In this document: piece by piece, positions 1 to 8,731 of the stretch
How the letters are laid out: each line of letters starts with the position of its first letter
Position numbering within the stretch: the first letter of the stretch is position 1
Assembly (NCBI GenBank): GCA_002840685.1
Contig: PHBU01000021.1
Coordinates: 1 to 64,000 of the forward strand
DNA: 64,000 nt
Origin: Chloroflexi bacterium HGW-Chloroflexi-6
GTDB lineage: Bacteria > Chloroflexota > Anaerolineae > Anaerolineales > Villigracilaceae
Direction of reading: 5' to 3'
Notes under the pieces: generated by a model
Seen by the model: the letters and a program-made list of their open reading frames with translations, nothing else
Told to the model about the DNA's origin: nothing
Database searches by the model: none
Made by a program: the position numbers and the translations under genes

Positions 1-411
1 CACCACCAGTTCGCCGCCCATCACCGGGATGCCCTGGTACACCTGCTGGTAGCGCGTGATTTCACGATCGCCAGACTGGCGGATGTCTTTTTGCTTGAGT
101 TCGTCGGGCACCGAACGAATGCCGAACTCCGACGCGTAGGCCGCCAGCATGGACTCGGCGCGCTCGGATGGCCCAAAAGAGGGGTTCGTGGCATCCTCGA
201 CCGCCATCTCCCCGCCGGGCTGGGCTCCCAGGAAGGCCAGCTTGCCGGTCTCGGGATGGTAATCGCGCCGGACGGTCTCTTCCTTTCCGGCAACCTTAGG
301 GTCTGCAGACTGCTCCTGCCCGGCCAGCGCCGATTGGATATTCGTGAACAGCAGGGAGAACACAACAAGAATGGCCACAATGGTCTGAAGCAGGTGCGAT
401 TTGTTTTTCAT
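1..411 (-). CDS. Secreted metallopeptidase, N-terminal part (thermolysin/M4-type propeptide)
   Basis: This gene reads leftward and runs off the window edge, so only its first 137 codons are present and no stop is seen. Translation from the ATG at 411 gives a signal peptide (basic MKNKSH, then a hydrophobic stretch ending near LAG), a linker, and around residues 118-137 the pattern YQQVYQGIPVMGGELVV. That pattern is typical of the FTP (fungalysin/thermolysin propeptide) domain, which chaperones and inhibits secreted M4-type zinc peptidases. A GGAG lies just upstream of the start. The catalytic HEXXH region would lie outside the window, so the peptidase call rests on the propeptide alone. Confidence 0.7.
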   Translation of the reverse strand, partial: MKNKSHLLQTIVAILVVFSLLFTNIQSALAGQEQSADPKVAGKEETVRRDYHPETGKLAFLGAQPGGEMAVEDATNPSFGPSERAESMLAAYASEFGIRSVPDELKQKDIRQSGDREITRYQQVYQGIPVMGGELVV

Positions 412-796
412 GATGACTCCAAGTCAAATAAGTAAAGAAGCTTAGGACAGGTATCCCCCCGCGATTAATTCAGTATAGTCTAAACAAGGCTATTTCTTAG
501 TGACTTTTATCATTATCTCGCATGCCTTTTATCACACGCAAGACACGCGCCAGCGAAACCGCCTTCTGCTTTGGCAAATCTGAAGTCGCTATGATTCGCT
601 TGCTTTATCGATTGCGCTTGGCACTTTAAAAACTGAAAGTAGTTTTTATTCTCATATGAGTTCCATTAATTCAATTTGCGCGAAACTATTATATTAAGGT
701 TTCGTACATTATGATTGTGCGGTTGTGTTTTCGGCAACCGGGTGCAATCATTTTGACGAACGTTGTCCACAACATACAGAAATTGGAGATTTTTTT
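412..796. other. Divergent intergenic region
   Basis: This AT-rich stretch separates the leftward peptidase from the rightward export operon and should hold both promoters. I see a TATACT hexamer on the minus strand near 471-476 and AT-rich hexamers near 690 on the plus strand, but no convincing -35 partner. A weak AT-only hairpin sits at 628-647. No gene is apparent. Confidence 0.4.
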
Positions 797-2194
797 ATGA
801 AGAACATGCGCAATATTATCATTGCAATCATTCTCATTGGTGTCATCGCTGCGGCAGGCTATTATTTTTGGAGCCAGGGTCAGTCTGCCGTAGGTGGCGA
901 GTTTCAGACCACCCCGGCAGAACGCGGCAGCCTTGAAGCAACCGTCGGCGCGACAGGCACCGTCCGCGCCAACCAGACCGCTTTGCTGGCCTGGGAAACC
1001 ACGGGTTCAGTCGAAGCTGTCCGCGTTAAAGTGGGCGACAGCGTAAAAAAAGATGATGTGCTGGCAGAGCTTGCCAAAACATCCCTGTCCCAGAGCATCA
1101 TCCTGGCTGAAGTGGACTTGCTGACCGCCCAGCGCAGCCTGGAAGATTTGCAAACATCCACCACGGCCCGCGCCCAGGCCGAACTGGCAGTCACCCAGGC
1201 TGAAAAAGCCCTGGAAGAGGCCAGGGATAAATATGAAGGCAGTAATTTTGCGCGCGCCTCTGACACCAAGATCGAAAATGTTCAGTCTGAACTCGATCTG
1301 CTCAACCATCAGATCTCGCAGGCGCGCAAGATTTATAATATGTTCAAGGATCTGCCGGATGGCGATTCGCGCAAGGCCGGGGCTCTTTCCAACCTTACTT
1401 CGCTTGAGTTGCGCCGCGACCAGGTGGTTGCTGAGCTGAACTACATCACGGGCAGCCCGGATGATAATGAAGTTTCGCAGCGCCTGAGCAATTATGAGAT
1501 CGCCAAAGCGCAGTTGGAAGATGCCAAGCTGCGCCTGGCGCGTGTTCAAGACGGTCCGGACGATTTGGAAGTCGCCCGTCTGCAAGCCCAGATGACCGCG
1601 GCTCAGGCTACCCTCGACCTTGCGCGGATTATCGCTCCGTTTGACGGGACGGTTACCCAGGTCGAGCCGCTTCCCGGCGACCAGGTTTCCCCGGGTCTGC
1701 AGGCTTTTCGTGTTGACGATCTTTCCCATCTGTTAGTAGATGTTCAGATTTCGGAAATTGATATCAATACAATTTCGATTGGCCAGTCTGTGACCATGTC
1801 CTTTGATGCCATTTTGGGAAAAACCTATAATGGTGTTATTGTCGAAGTTGGCCAGGTCGGGAGCTCGATCCAGGGCGCGGTCAACTTTATGGTCACCGTT
1901 GAACTGACTGATGGTGATACCGATGTCCGTCCTGGTATGACCGCCGCAGTCAACATCCTGGTAAAGGAAGTCAAGGATGTTTTGCTTGTTCCGAATCGGG
2001 CCGTGCGCATTGTCGATGGCGAGCGGGTTGTGTATGTCTTGGTGGATGGTTTGCCGGTAATGACCACCGTCAGACTTGGATCCTCGTCTGATTCTGTCAG
2101 TGAAGTCATCGGCGGTGATCTGAAAGAGGGTGATCTGGTCATCTTGAATCCGCCCGCAACTTTTGGGCCGATGGGCGGCCCCGGAGGAAACTAG
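797..2194 (+). CDS. MacA/HlyD-type periplasmic adaptor subunit of an ABC efflux system
   Basis: The protein of about 465 aa has an N-terminal membrane anchor, a biotinyl-lipoyl-like half near residues 45-85, a long Ala/Gln/Glu-rich coiled coil, the second lipoyl half ([18 protein letters not shown]) and a C-terminal beta-barrel region. That is the order of membrane fusion proteins working with MacB-type ABC transporters. The start at 797 is preferred over an upstream GTG because GGAG at 785-788 is well spaced and the hydrophobic anchor follows directly. The ABC ATPase starts 2 nt after the stop, so the genes form one operon. The substrate cannot be told; drugs, lipids or peptides are typical of the family. 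Confidence 0.85.
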   Translation: MKNMRNIIIAIILIGVIAAAGYYFWSQGQSAVGGEFQTTPAERGSLEATVGATGTVRANQTALLAWETTGSVEAVRVKVGDSVKKDDVLAELAKTSLSQSIILAEVDLLTAQRSLEDLQTSTTARAQAELAVTQAEKALEEARDKYEGSNFARASDTKIENVQSELDLLNHQISQARKIYNMFKDLPDGDSRKAGALSNLTSLELRRDQVVAELNYITGSPDDNEVSQRLSNYEIAKAQLEDAKLRLARVQDGPDDLEVARLQAQMTAAQATLDLARIIAPFDGTVTQVEPLPGDQVSPGLQAFRVDDLSHLLVDVQISEIDINTISIGQSVTMSFDAILGKTYNGVIVEVGQVGSSIQGAVNFMVTVELTDGDTDVRPGMTAAVNILVKEVKDVLLVPNRAVRIVDGERVVYVLVDGLPVMTTVRLGSSSDSVSEVIGGDLKEGDLVILNPPATFGPMGGPGGN

Positions 2195-2196
2195 CA

Positions 2197-2883
2197 ATGC
2201 CTGAATCTGTAATCGTTGCGGAAGGTCTTACAAAAGTTTATAAAATGGGAGATGTGGAAGTCCATGCTTTGCGTGGACTTTCGCTAACTATTAATCGAGG
2301 CGAGGTGGTTGCGATCGTCGGGCCTTCAGGTTCGGGTAAATCAACCTTGATGAACATCCTCGGTTGCCTCGACCTGCCGACTGCCGGTGAATACATGCTG
2401 GATGGGGAACGGGTCTCGGCGCTGACGGATGATCAGCTCGCGGACATTCGCAACCGCAAGGTTGGCTTTATCTTCCAAAGCTTCAACCTGCTCCCGCGTC
2501 AGACTGCACTTTCGAACGTTGAACTGCCCCTGCGTTACGCAGCCGTCACTGCCGGACGGAAAGAGCGTGCCCGCGAGGCGCTGACCGCGGTCGGCTTGCA
2601 GGACCGTATGACCCATCGCCCTTATGAACTCTCGGGCGGCCAACAACAGCGCGTAGCCATTGCGCGTGCTTTGGTTAATGATCCGGCCATCATCATGGCC
2701 GACGAACCGACCGGCAATCTGGATTCAAAAGTCGGCCAGGAGATCATGGACCTTTTACTCAAGCTCAACCGTGATCGTGGTACAACCCTGATTATTGTTA
2801 CGCATGACCCGAAAGTGGCAGCCCAGACCCAGCGCATCATCCGCATTCGTGACGGGGTTGTGGATACGGAGACGCAAGAATGA
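2197..2883 (+). CDS. ABC transporter ATP-binding protein, MacB/LolD type
   Basis: This is a 228-aa cytoplasmic ATPase with Walker [10 protein letters not shown] near residue 40, the signature [15 protein letters not shown], Walker [13 protein letters not shown] and an H-loop THD. The [11 protein letters not shown] form is characteristic of the MacB/LolD/FtsE subfamily, which powers mechanotransmission exporters rather than classical channels. A GGAGG precedes the start, and the stop overlaps the permease start by 4 nt, indicating translational coupling in the adaptor-ATPase-permease operon. Confidence 0.92.
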   Translation: MPESVIVAEGLTKVYKMGDVEVHALRGLSLTINRGEVVAIVGPSGSGKSTLMNILGCLDLPTAGEYMLDGERVSALTDDQLADIRNRKVGFIFQSFNLLPRQTALSNVELPLRYAAVTAGRKERAREALTAVGLQDRMTHRPYELSGGQQQRVAIARALVNDPAIIMADEPTGNLDSKVGQEIMDLLLKLNRDRGTTLIIVTHDPKVAAQTQRIIRIRDGVVDTETQE

Positions 2884-4109
2884 CTCTTACTCAGATCATT
2901 ATAGAATCCCTTGAGAGCCTCAACGCCAACAAGCTGCGTTCGGGCCTGACTATTTTAGGCATTGTTATTGGTGTGGCTGCGGTGATCGCCATGCTGGCGA
3001 TCGGCCAGGGCGCTCAGGATTCTATTACCGGTTCCATCTCTGGGATTGGCACCAACCTGCTGTTCGTTTTTTCTGGCAACGACCAGGCCGAACTGCGCAA
3101 TATTCGCCCGTTGACCATGGCAGATGCTGCCGCGCTGGCTGATCCGTTTGCTGTGCCCTCTGTTATTGGGGTTGCGCCGATCATTCAAAGCAACAGTGTT
3201 CGTATGGCATCCTCTTCCGATCAGACCACGGCAACTGTTTCGGGCGTTACTCCTGCCTATGCCTCTGTCAGGAATTATGTTGTTGTCGAAGGTGATTTTA
3301 TTACCGAAGAACAAAACCTAGGTCGCGCCTCGGTTGTTTTGCTTGGCCCTGAACTGGCCGAGAAATTGTTTGGCCGCACAGAAGGTTTGGTGGGGGAGAC
3401 TGTCCGTATCGAAGGCCAGCCTTTTCGTGTAGCTGGAGTTCTCGAATCGCGGGGTGGCGGCGCTTTTGGTTCCGAAGATAATGAAGCCTTGATCCCGCTT
3501 TCCACAGCCCGTGCCCGCATTATCCGTCGCAGCGGCGACCGGGTGGATGTTATTTTTGTCCAGGCCATCAGCGCAGATGCGGTGCCGCAGGCTTCTGAAG
3601 AACTTGCCCAGGTTTTGCGCGCTCGTCATCGCACCGATGTCGGCGCGGATGATTTTACGGTTTTCTCGCAGCAGGATTTTCTGGAAACTGCCGCGACCAT
3701 TACCGGCGTGTTCACCACCTTTCTGGGGGGGATCGCCGCCATTTCGCTTTTGGTCGGCGGGATTGGGATCATGAACATCATGCTCGTTTCGGTTTCGGAA
3801 CGTACCCGCGAAATTGGTTTGCGCAAGGCGCTTGGCGCGCGTCGCAAGGATATTCTGGTTCAATTTCTGACTGAATCTTCCTTGCTCAGCCTGATCGGTG
3901 GCCTGGTCGGGATTTTCCTGGGTTGGGTGATTGCCACAGCTGTCGGCCAGTTTGCGGCTGCCAGCGGCACACCGTTCAATCCAAACATCAGCCTGGATGC
4001 GGTTTTGCTGGCAACAGTGTTCTCAGCGGCGGTCGGCCTGTTCTTCGGTATTTACCCGGCCAACCGCGCCGCTTCCCTTGAACCGGTCGAAGCCCTGCGT
4101 TACGAATGA
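2880..4109 (+). CDS. MacB-like ABC transporter permease (FtsX/MacB_PCD)
   Basis: The 409-aa protein has one N-terminal transmembrane helix, a large extracytoplasmic MacB_PCD domain (about residues 45-250) and three C-terminal helices with the FtsX motif region ([21 protein letters not shown] near 310). This is the type VII ABC fold that works with an adaptor and ATPase such as the two genes before it. The start overlaps the ATPase stop. Specificity is unknown. Confidence 0.9.
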   Translation: MTLTQIIIESLESLNANKLRSGLTILGIVIGVAAVIAMLAIGQGAQDSITGSISGIGTNLLFVFSGNDQAELRNIRPLTMADAAALADPFAVPSVIGVAPIIQSNSVRMASSSDQTTATVSGVTPAYASVRNYVVVEGDFITEEQNLGRASVVLLGPELAEKLFGRTEGLVGETVRIEGQPFRVAGVLESRGGGAFGSEDNEALIPLSTARARIIRRSGDRVDVIFVQAISADAVPQASEELAQVLRARHRTDVGADDFTVFSQQDFLETAATITGVFTTFLGGIAAISLLVGGIGIMNIMLVSVSERTREIGLRKALGARRKDILVQFLTESSLLSLIGGLVGIFLGWVIATAVGQFAAASGTPFNPNISLDAVLLATVFSAAVGLFFGIYPANRAASLEPVEALRYE

Positions 4110-4122
4110 GATACCCGGAGTC

Positions 4123-4146
4123 CAAAGTCGGGAGACTTTGTTCTTA
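4123..4146 (+). terminator. Hairpin after the export operon
   Basis: Arms CAAAGTC and GACTTTG enclose GGGA and are followed by TTCTT, 14 nt after the permease stop. It could be a weak intrinsic terminator or a small palindromic repeat. Confidence 0.4.
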
Positions 4147-4189
4147 CATTCATGGTTAGCGTTTCCTGGTGTTTCTGGAACCTATATTT

Positions 4190-4783
4190 ATGTTCGACAT
4201 CCTTGAAATTTCCCCATCCGATCTTGCCCGCTACGCTGCCATTCCGATGACCCTCGAGGTGCGGACCATTTTTGGCATCCGCTTGCCGGAGAACGGCCTG
4301 GGCGGGATTCAACTCGTCGAAACGGCGGTCACTCCTTATGTGAAGAACTACGATGAATTCGGCGGTCCGCTTTCGTGGCCGGATGAATTTGACGTCAGCC
4401 GCTGGGGGTTTTTCCTGGCCGTCCATAACGGCGGACAGGCCCTGGGTGGGGCGGCGGTCGCGTGGAATACCAACGGGGTTAACATGCTCGAAGGCCGCAG
4501 CGATCTATCCGTGCTGTGGGACATCCGCATTCATCCTGAATGGCGCAAACAGGGTCTCGGGCGGGCGCTTTTTGCGCAGGCTGCGCAATGGTCGCGCCAG
4601 CGCGACTGTGCACGCATGAAAATTGAAACTCAAAACATTAATGTACCTGCCTGCCGCTTTTACGCCGCCCAGGGTTGTCAGTTGGGGGATATTCGTCGAT
4701 TTGCCTATCAGGATGAACCTGCCGTGGCGCATGAAGTTCAGTTGAACTGGTATTTTAATCTTTTAGATAAACATCTAATATGA
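4190..4783 (+). CDS. GNAT N-acetyltransferase, streptothricin-acetyltransferase-like
   Basis: The C-terminal half carries the acetyl-CoA binding motif RKQGLGRAL (motif A, about residue 127) and the stretch TQNINVPACRFYAAQGC, which closely matches SatA-type and related GNAT enzymes that acetylate amino groups of small molecules. The ATG at 4190 is chosen over a GTG seven codons upstream; neither has a strong ribosome binding site. The N-terminal 80 residues are less typical. The acceptor is not predictable, and a resistance role should not be assumed. Confidence 0.75.
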   Translation: MFDILEISPSDLARYAAIPMTLEVRTIFGIRLPENGLGGIQLVETAVTPYVKNYDEFGGPLSWPDEFDVSRWGFFLAVHNGGQALGGAAVAWNTNGVNMLEGRSDLSVLWDIRIHPEWRKQGLGRALFAQAAQWSRQRDCARMKIETQNINVPACRFYAAQGCQLGDIRRFAYQDEPAVAHEVQLNWYFNLLDKHLI

Positions 4784-4817
4784 TAAAATTGGGCTATCCC
4801 ATTCAAAGAGAGAACCG

Positions 4818-6320
4818 ATGGAACAAAAACTTGCTCAACTCAAGACCCTGCTCGGCGAAGCTGCCGACCTGTACCAGATCGAAGCCCTGCTAGGCTGGGA
4901 CCAGCAGGTCAACATGCCCCCCGGTTCCGCTGAATCGCGTGGGCAACAAATGGCGACTCTCGGTGCGCTTGCCCACGACAAGGGCACTGCACCTGAAATT
5001 GGCAAACTGCTTCAGGAACTGCTGCCCTGGGCCGAAAGCCTTGACCATGACAGTGAAGAATATCGCCTCGTGACTGTGTCTGCCAAAGATTACGACAAGG
5101 CCACCCGTGTGCCATCCTCGTTTGTGGCCGAAGCCTCGCCGGTGATTGCCATGGCGCACCAGGCCTGGGCCAAAGCCCGCGCCGAATCTGACTTTTCGAT
5201 CTTCCAACCCCACCTTGAAAAAGTTCTCGATCTTAAGAAACGCTACATCGCTTTTTTCCCGCCCGCCGACCACCCTTACGATACCCTGCTCGATGATTTT
5301 GAACCCGGTATGAAAACCGCGGATGTCAAAACCATCTTCGACACCCTGCGTCCCCAGCAGGTCGAGTTGATTCGGGCGATTGCCGCCCAGCCCCAGGTGG
5401 ATGACTCTTTCATGCACCTGGACTACGATGAACAGAAGCAATGGGATTTTGGCGTAAAAGTTGCGACTGCCTTTGGTTACGATTGGAACCGGGGCCGCCA
5501 GGACAAGTCGACCCACCCCTTCACCACCAGCTTCGGCATGGATGATGTTCGCATCACCACCCGCGTTTACAAAAACCAGTTTGCCACCGCCCTGTTTGGC
5601 ACCATGCACGAAACCGGCCATGCTCTCTACGAGCAGGGCATCGGCCATGCCTGGGCGCGCACCCCGCTGGCGGCCAGCACATCCCTGGCTGTTCACGAAT
5701 CGCAGAGCCGCATGTGGGAAAACCTGGTCGGTCGTTCCCTGGCTTTCTGGGAACACTTCTACCCCGAGCTGCAAGCCACCTTCCCTGAACAGCTTGGCAA
5801 GGTCAGCCTTGAGAACTTCTACAAGGGTATCAATAAGGTCCAGCCTTCGCTGATCCGGGTCGAAGCCGACGAAGCTACCTACAACTTGCACATCATGCTG
5901 CGCCTCGAACTTGAGATCGCCCTGATCGAAGGCTCACTGGCCGTCAAAGACCTGCCCGAAGCCTGGAATGCCAAATTCAAAGATTATCTTGGCCTGACAC
6001 CGCCCAATGATGCCAAGGGCGTTTTGCAAGACATCCACTGGTCGGGCGGCATGGTCGGCTATTTCTCAACCTATGCTCTCGGTAACCTGATCTCGGCCCA
6101 ACTCTGGGAGAAATTCAAGACTCTCAACCCCGAAATTGATGCCCAAATGCGCCAGGGAGATTTCTCGAACCTGCTTTCCTGGCTGCGGATAAAAATCCAC
6201 CAGCACGGGCGCAAGTACGAACCGCAGGAACTCGTTCAGCGCGTTACCGGCTCTAAAATTGACCCGGTCCCCTACGTGCGCTATCTCAAAGACAAATACA
6301 GCACCATCTACGGCCTGTAG
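4818..6320 (+). CDS. Carboxypeptidase Taq, peptidase family M32
   Basis: This 500-aa protein is the usual length of M32 zinc carboxypeptidases, which remove C-terminal residues from peptides in the cytoplasm. The zinc motif HETGH is at about residues 263-267 inside GTMHETGHALYEQG, followed by the family motifs ESQSRMWENLVGRS and IRVEADEATYNLHIMLR. There is no signal peptide. AGAGAG precedes the ATG. It is monocistronic, with a clear terminator behind it. Confidence 0.95.
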   Translation: MEQKLAQLKTLLGEAADLYQIEALLGWDQQVNMPPGSAESRGQQMATLGALAHDKGTAPEIGKLLQELLPWAESLDHDSEEYRLVTVSAKDYDKATRVPSSFVAEASPVIAMAHQAWAKARAESDFSIFQPHLEKVLDLKKRYIAFFPPADHPYDTLLDDFEPGMKTADVKTIFDTLRPQQVELIRAIAAQPQVDDSFMHLDYDEQKQWDFGVKVATAFGYDWNRGRQDKSTHPFTTSFGMDDVRITTRVYKNQFATALFGTMHETGHALYEQGIGHAWARTPLAASTSLAVHESQSRMWENLVGRSLAFWEHFYPELQATFPEQLGKVSLENFYKGINKVQPSLIRVEADEATYNLHIMLRLELEIALIEGSLAVKDLPEAWNAKFKDYLGLTPPNDAKGVLQDIHWSGGMVGYFSTYALGNLISAQLWEKFKTLNPEIDAQMRQGDFSNLLSWLRIKIHQHGRKYEPQELVQRVTGSKIDPVPYVRYLKDKYSTIYGL

Positions 6321-6339
6321 CCTGTTTTTTCAATCCCGC

Positions 6340-6375
6340 CGTCCCGAAAATTGACATTTCGGGACGGTTTTTTGT
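6340..6375 (+). terminator. Rho-independent terminator
   Basis: A perfect 10-bp stem (CGTCCCGAAA with TTTCGGGACG, 7-nt loop) is followed by GTTTTTTGTTT, 20 nt after the carboxypeptidase stop. Confidence 0.9.
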
Positions 6376-6431
6376 TTCATAGTGCCCGTGGTCATGATAT
6401 TGCGTGTTTACGCACTTATAAAAAGCGCAAT

Positions 6432-6460
6432 TTGTGACCGGGCCGGGTATATGATATAAA
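6432..6460 (+). promoter_or_regulatory. Sigma70-type promoter, probably leaderless transcript
   Basis: TTGTGA (6432-6437), a 17-nt spacer and TATAAA (6455-6460) lie just before the lipoprotein ATG at 6469. The predicted start site falls at or within two bases of the ATG, and no Shine-Dalgarno sequence is present. Confidence 0.5.
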
Positions 6461-6468
6461 TCGGACTT

Positions 6469-7422
6469 ATGAACCGTTTCTTGCGCTTATTGCTGCTTCT
6501 CTGCTCCCTGGCTTTGTTCTCGGCCTGTACGCGCACCGATCGCGCCACCCTCAGCCTGCCAACCGTTACCGCGACCGTATCCACGCCGGAGCCAAGCCTT
6601 ACCCCAAAGCCTGTTACCGCAACCCGCACCCTGACCGCCACTCGACGGCTTCCGACTCCGACGATCACGTTGACCCTGACCCCGTCCCTGACCCCGACCG
6701 CCACCCGCCGCCGCTGGACGCCAACCCCAACCTTTACCCCCTCCAACACGCCCACTCTCGACCCAAGCAATGTTGTCTTGCGCATCGCCGCCCCCGGACC
6801 GATGTCGAAGCTCTCCTCGCCTTTCAACCTGATTTGCTACATTTTGCCTGAATATACCGGCACGACCCGCATCGAGATCATTGGCGAGGACGGGCGCGAG
6901 ATCTATCGCAAAGTCTTTCGCACTTATGAGCAAACCAGTTCCAGCCGCGTGAACGAAGAGATCAAATTCGAAATTCCCGCCGCTGGCGAAGTAGCTCGCC
7001 TGCAGATCAGCACCCAGGACGAATTTGGACGCATCATGGCCTTCAACTCGGTGCGCGTTCTGTTGATGGCGGTGGGCGACAGCCAGTTCACTCCGCCTTA
7101 TGAATCCCTGGAGCGGGTGGTTCTGCGTTTCCCGCGTCGCGATGCTGAAGTGACCGGTGGGGAAGTACGGGTGGTCGGCATGGTCCGACCAGTCAACAAC
7201 GGCCCGGTCATCCTTGAACTGGTTGACCGGCGCGGCGCGGTGATCGCTTCGCGCCTGTTGTATTTCGACGCCAGCCTGACCGAATACCAGCACTTCGAAA
7301 CCAGCCTGCCTTACCGCCTCAGCGAAGAAGAAACCTACGCCCGCATTGTCCTGCGCCAAAGCGACGATCGTATTCCTGGTTTGGCCTATCTCTACAGCCA
7401 TGAAATTTTGCTAAAGCCTTGA
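6469..7422 (+). CDS. Lipoprotein with Thr/Pro-rich linker and Ig-like domains
   Basis: The 317-aa protein has a lipoprotein signal peptide with lipobox LFSAC (Cys at about 20), a low-complexity Thr/Pro linker (residues 30-95) and then two beta-rich segments (about 103-200 and 222-317). These resemble Gmad2-like or other immunoglobulin-type domains (LELVDRRGAVI and IEIIGEDGREI are matching strands). Such anchored proteins are common in Chloroflexota cell envelopes. No enzyme motif is seen. A binding or envelope role is only a guess. Confidence 0.65.
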   Translation: MNRFLRLLLLLCSLALFSACTRTDRATLSLPTVTATVSTPEPSLTPKPVTATRTLTATRRLPTPTITLTLTPSLTPTATRRRWTPTPTFTPSNTPTLDPSNVVLRIAAPGPMSKLSSPFNLICYILPEYTGTTRIEIIGEDGREIYRKVFRTYEQTSSSRVNEEIKFEIPAAGEVARLQISTQDEFGRIMAFNSVRVLLMAVGDSQFTPPYESLERVVLRFPRRDAEVTGGEVRVVGMVRPVNNGPVILELVDRRGAVIASRLLYFDASLTEYQHFETSLPYRLSEEETYARIVLRQSDDRIPGLAYLYSHEILLKP

Positions 7423-7447
7423 CTTTAGGTCATCAAAGTGATAATAT
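7419..7447 (+). promoter_or_regulatory. tRNA promoter
   Basis: TTGACT (7419-7424), a 17-nt spacer and TAATAT (7442-7447) form a near-consensus promoter overlapping the stop codon of the lipoprotein gene, about 16 nt before the tRNA 5' end. Confidence 0.8.
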
Positions 7448-7463
7448 TAGTTTTCGTAAACGT

Positions 7464-7535
7464 CGCGGGGTAGAGCAGTGGCAGCTCGTCGGGCTCATAA
7501 CCCGGAGGTCGCAGGTTCGAGTCCTGTCCCCGCAA
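7464..7535 (+). tRNA. Initiator tRNA-Met (anticodon CAT)
   Basis: The sequence folds as a cloverleaf: acceptor CGCGGGG/CCCCGCA, D-stem GAGC/GCTC, anticodon arm TCGGG-CTCATAA-CCCGG, and T-arm GCAGG-TTCGAGT-CCTGT. Two hallmarks identify it as initiator: the C1:A72 mismatch at the acceptor end and the three consecutive G:C pairs of the anticodon stem. The CCA end is not encoded. An integrase gene follows within 100 bp. Confidence 0.93.
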
Positions 7536-7544
7536 CTTTGAAGT

Positions 7545-7573
7545 AACCGTAGTCCTTCGGGCTACGGTTTTTC
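7545..7573 (+). terminator. Terminator after the tRNA
   Basis: An 11-bp stem (AACCGTAGTCC with GGGCTACGGTT, allowing one G:T pair; 3-nt loop) runs into a T tract ending at 7572. Confidence 0.85.
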
Positions 7574-7626
7574 GTTAGCCCGGTGGCCTGTGGTTGGTCA
7601 ATATTCTCGATATGGAGGATTATTTG

Positions 7627-8622
7627 ATGAACCACCGTCCTTCGGGTTCGTTACCCGTAAGCAAGGCCATTGTCGGCTTTCTAAATTTCAAAACCGCTGA
7701 AGGCCTATCTGATCGCACGATCGATTCGTATCAACGCCAGCTACAAAAGTGGTTGGAATATTTGGGGGATAAAGAAGTCGCCACGATCACGGTTGGCGAA
7801 TTAACCAAGTATCTCAGCTGGCTACGTAACGAATATGTTCCACACAGTTTCGGGGGTGGGAAGGATCGATTATCTCCAAAAACGTTACGAAATTTCTGGA
7901 TCACACTTTCGGCTTTTTTTACATGGGCATCCAAGGAATTCAAGATGATCAACCCGATGAAGGAAGTTCCTTCGCCGAAATTCAAAAGCCCGCCGGTGGA
8001 ACCTTTTACCCAGGATGAAATGCAAGCGATGCTGAAAGTGTGTCTTTATTCTCGGGAAGTTAAACCTGGCAATCGTAAGAGCTTTGTGATGCGCCTACCA
8101 AATGGCTATCGTGACCAGGCCATTATCATGACTTTGCTTGATACCGGTTTGCGGGCCATGGAATTGTGTTCATTGAAAATTAAGCATGTGGACACAAAAA
8201 CCGGCAAGGTTGAAATTCAGCATGGCCGCGATGGCGGGGCAAAAGGCGGCAAAGGGCGTATCGTATACCTGGGTAAGGCAACACGACGCGCCCTTTGGCG
8301 TTATCTGGCAGAGCGAGAAGATGGCGATAATCAAGATGCATATGTGTTCCAGGCAAGAGATAACTATCCCTTTAATCCCAACTCACTCCGAAAATTGATT
8401 GTGAGCATCGCCAGCCGGGCAGAAGTTAAAGATGCATACCCACATCGATTTCGCCATACCTTTGCGATTACATATCTGCGTTCAGGCGGCGATGTCTTTA
8501 CGCTTCAGGCTCTGTTGGGGCACAGCACTCTGGACATGGTGCGGCGCTATGCCATGATCGCTGACCTGGATGTTGAGCGCGCCCATCGCAAGGCCAGCCC
8601 GGCGGATAATTGGCGGCTATGA
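7627..8622 (+). CDS. Tyrosine recombinase (phage-type/XerCD-like integrase)
   Basis: The 331-aa enzyme has an N-terminal SAM-like core-binding domain (LSDRTIDSYQRQLQKWLEYL) and a complete catalytic set: Arg in DTGLRAMEL, the Lys hairpin near GKGRIVYLGKA, HRFRH, GHSTLDM and the nucleophile Tyr in VRRYAMI. It should cut and rejoin DNA at specific sites. The start at 7627 is chosen because GGAGG at 7614-7618 is 8 nt upstream. It sits directly downstream of the initiator tRNA, a common arrangement for integrated elements, and converges on a second recombinase. Its last 17 codons lie in a duplicated 81-bp unit. Confidence 0.92.
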   Translation: MNHRPSGSLPVSKAIVGFLNFKTAEGLSDRTIDSYQRQLQKWLEYLGDKEVATITVGELTKYLSWLRNEYVPHSFGGGKDRLSPKTLRNFWITLSAFFTWASKEFKMINPMKEVPSPKFKSPPVEPFTQDEMQAMLKVCLYSREVKPGNRKSFVMRLPNGYRDQAIIMTLLDTGLRAMELCSLKIKHVDTKTGKVEIQHGRDGGAKGGKGRIVYLGKATRRALWRYLAEREDGDNQDAYVFQARDNYPFNPNSLRKLIVSIASRAEVKDAYPHRFRHTFAITYLRSGGDVFTLQALLGHSTLDMVRRYAMIADLDVERAHRKASPADNWRL

Positions 8623-8731
8623 AAGTTACTTTGCCAGAGAATTTACCAGGATGTTGAGCGCGCCCATCGCAAGGCCAGCCCGGCGGATAATTGGCGGCTA
8701 TGAAAGTTACTTTGCCAGGGAATTTACCAGG
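8570..8731. repeat. Two tandem copies of an 81-bp unit at the convergent integrase ends
   Basis: Copies 8570-8650 and 8651-8731 differ by one base (AGAG versus AGGG), and a further partial match, ATGTTGATCGCGC, follows. Each copy contains both the last codons of the rightward integrase and the last codons of the leftward one, so the duplication spans the original convergent junction, where the stops would have been 3 nt apart. The unit is 27 codons long. Confidence 0.95.

Noticed and set aside
91-435. Rightward reading frame opposite the left-edge peptidase gene
   Set aside because: The minus strand encodes a signal peptide and an FTP propeptide domain with a ribosome binding site; the rightward frame is its shadow.
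1007-1729. 240-codon leftward frame within the adaptor gene
   Set aside because: It has no family features and lies wholly inside a clear HlyD-type coding region.
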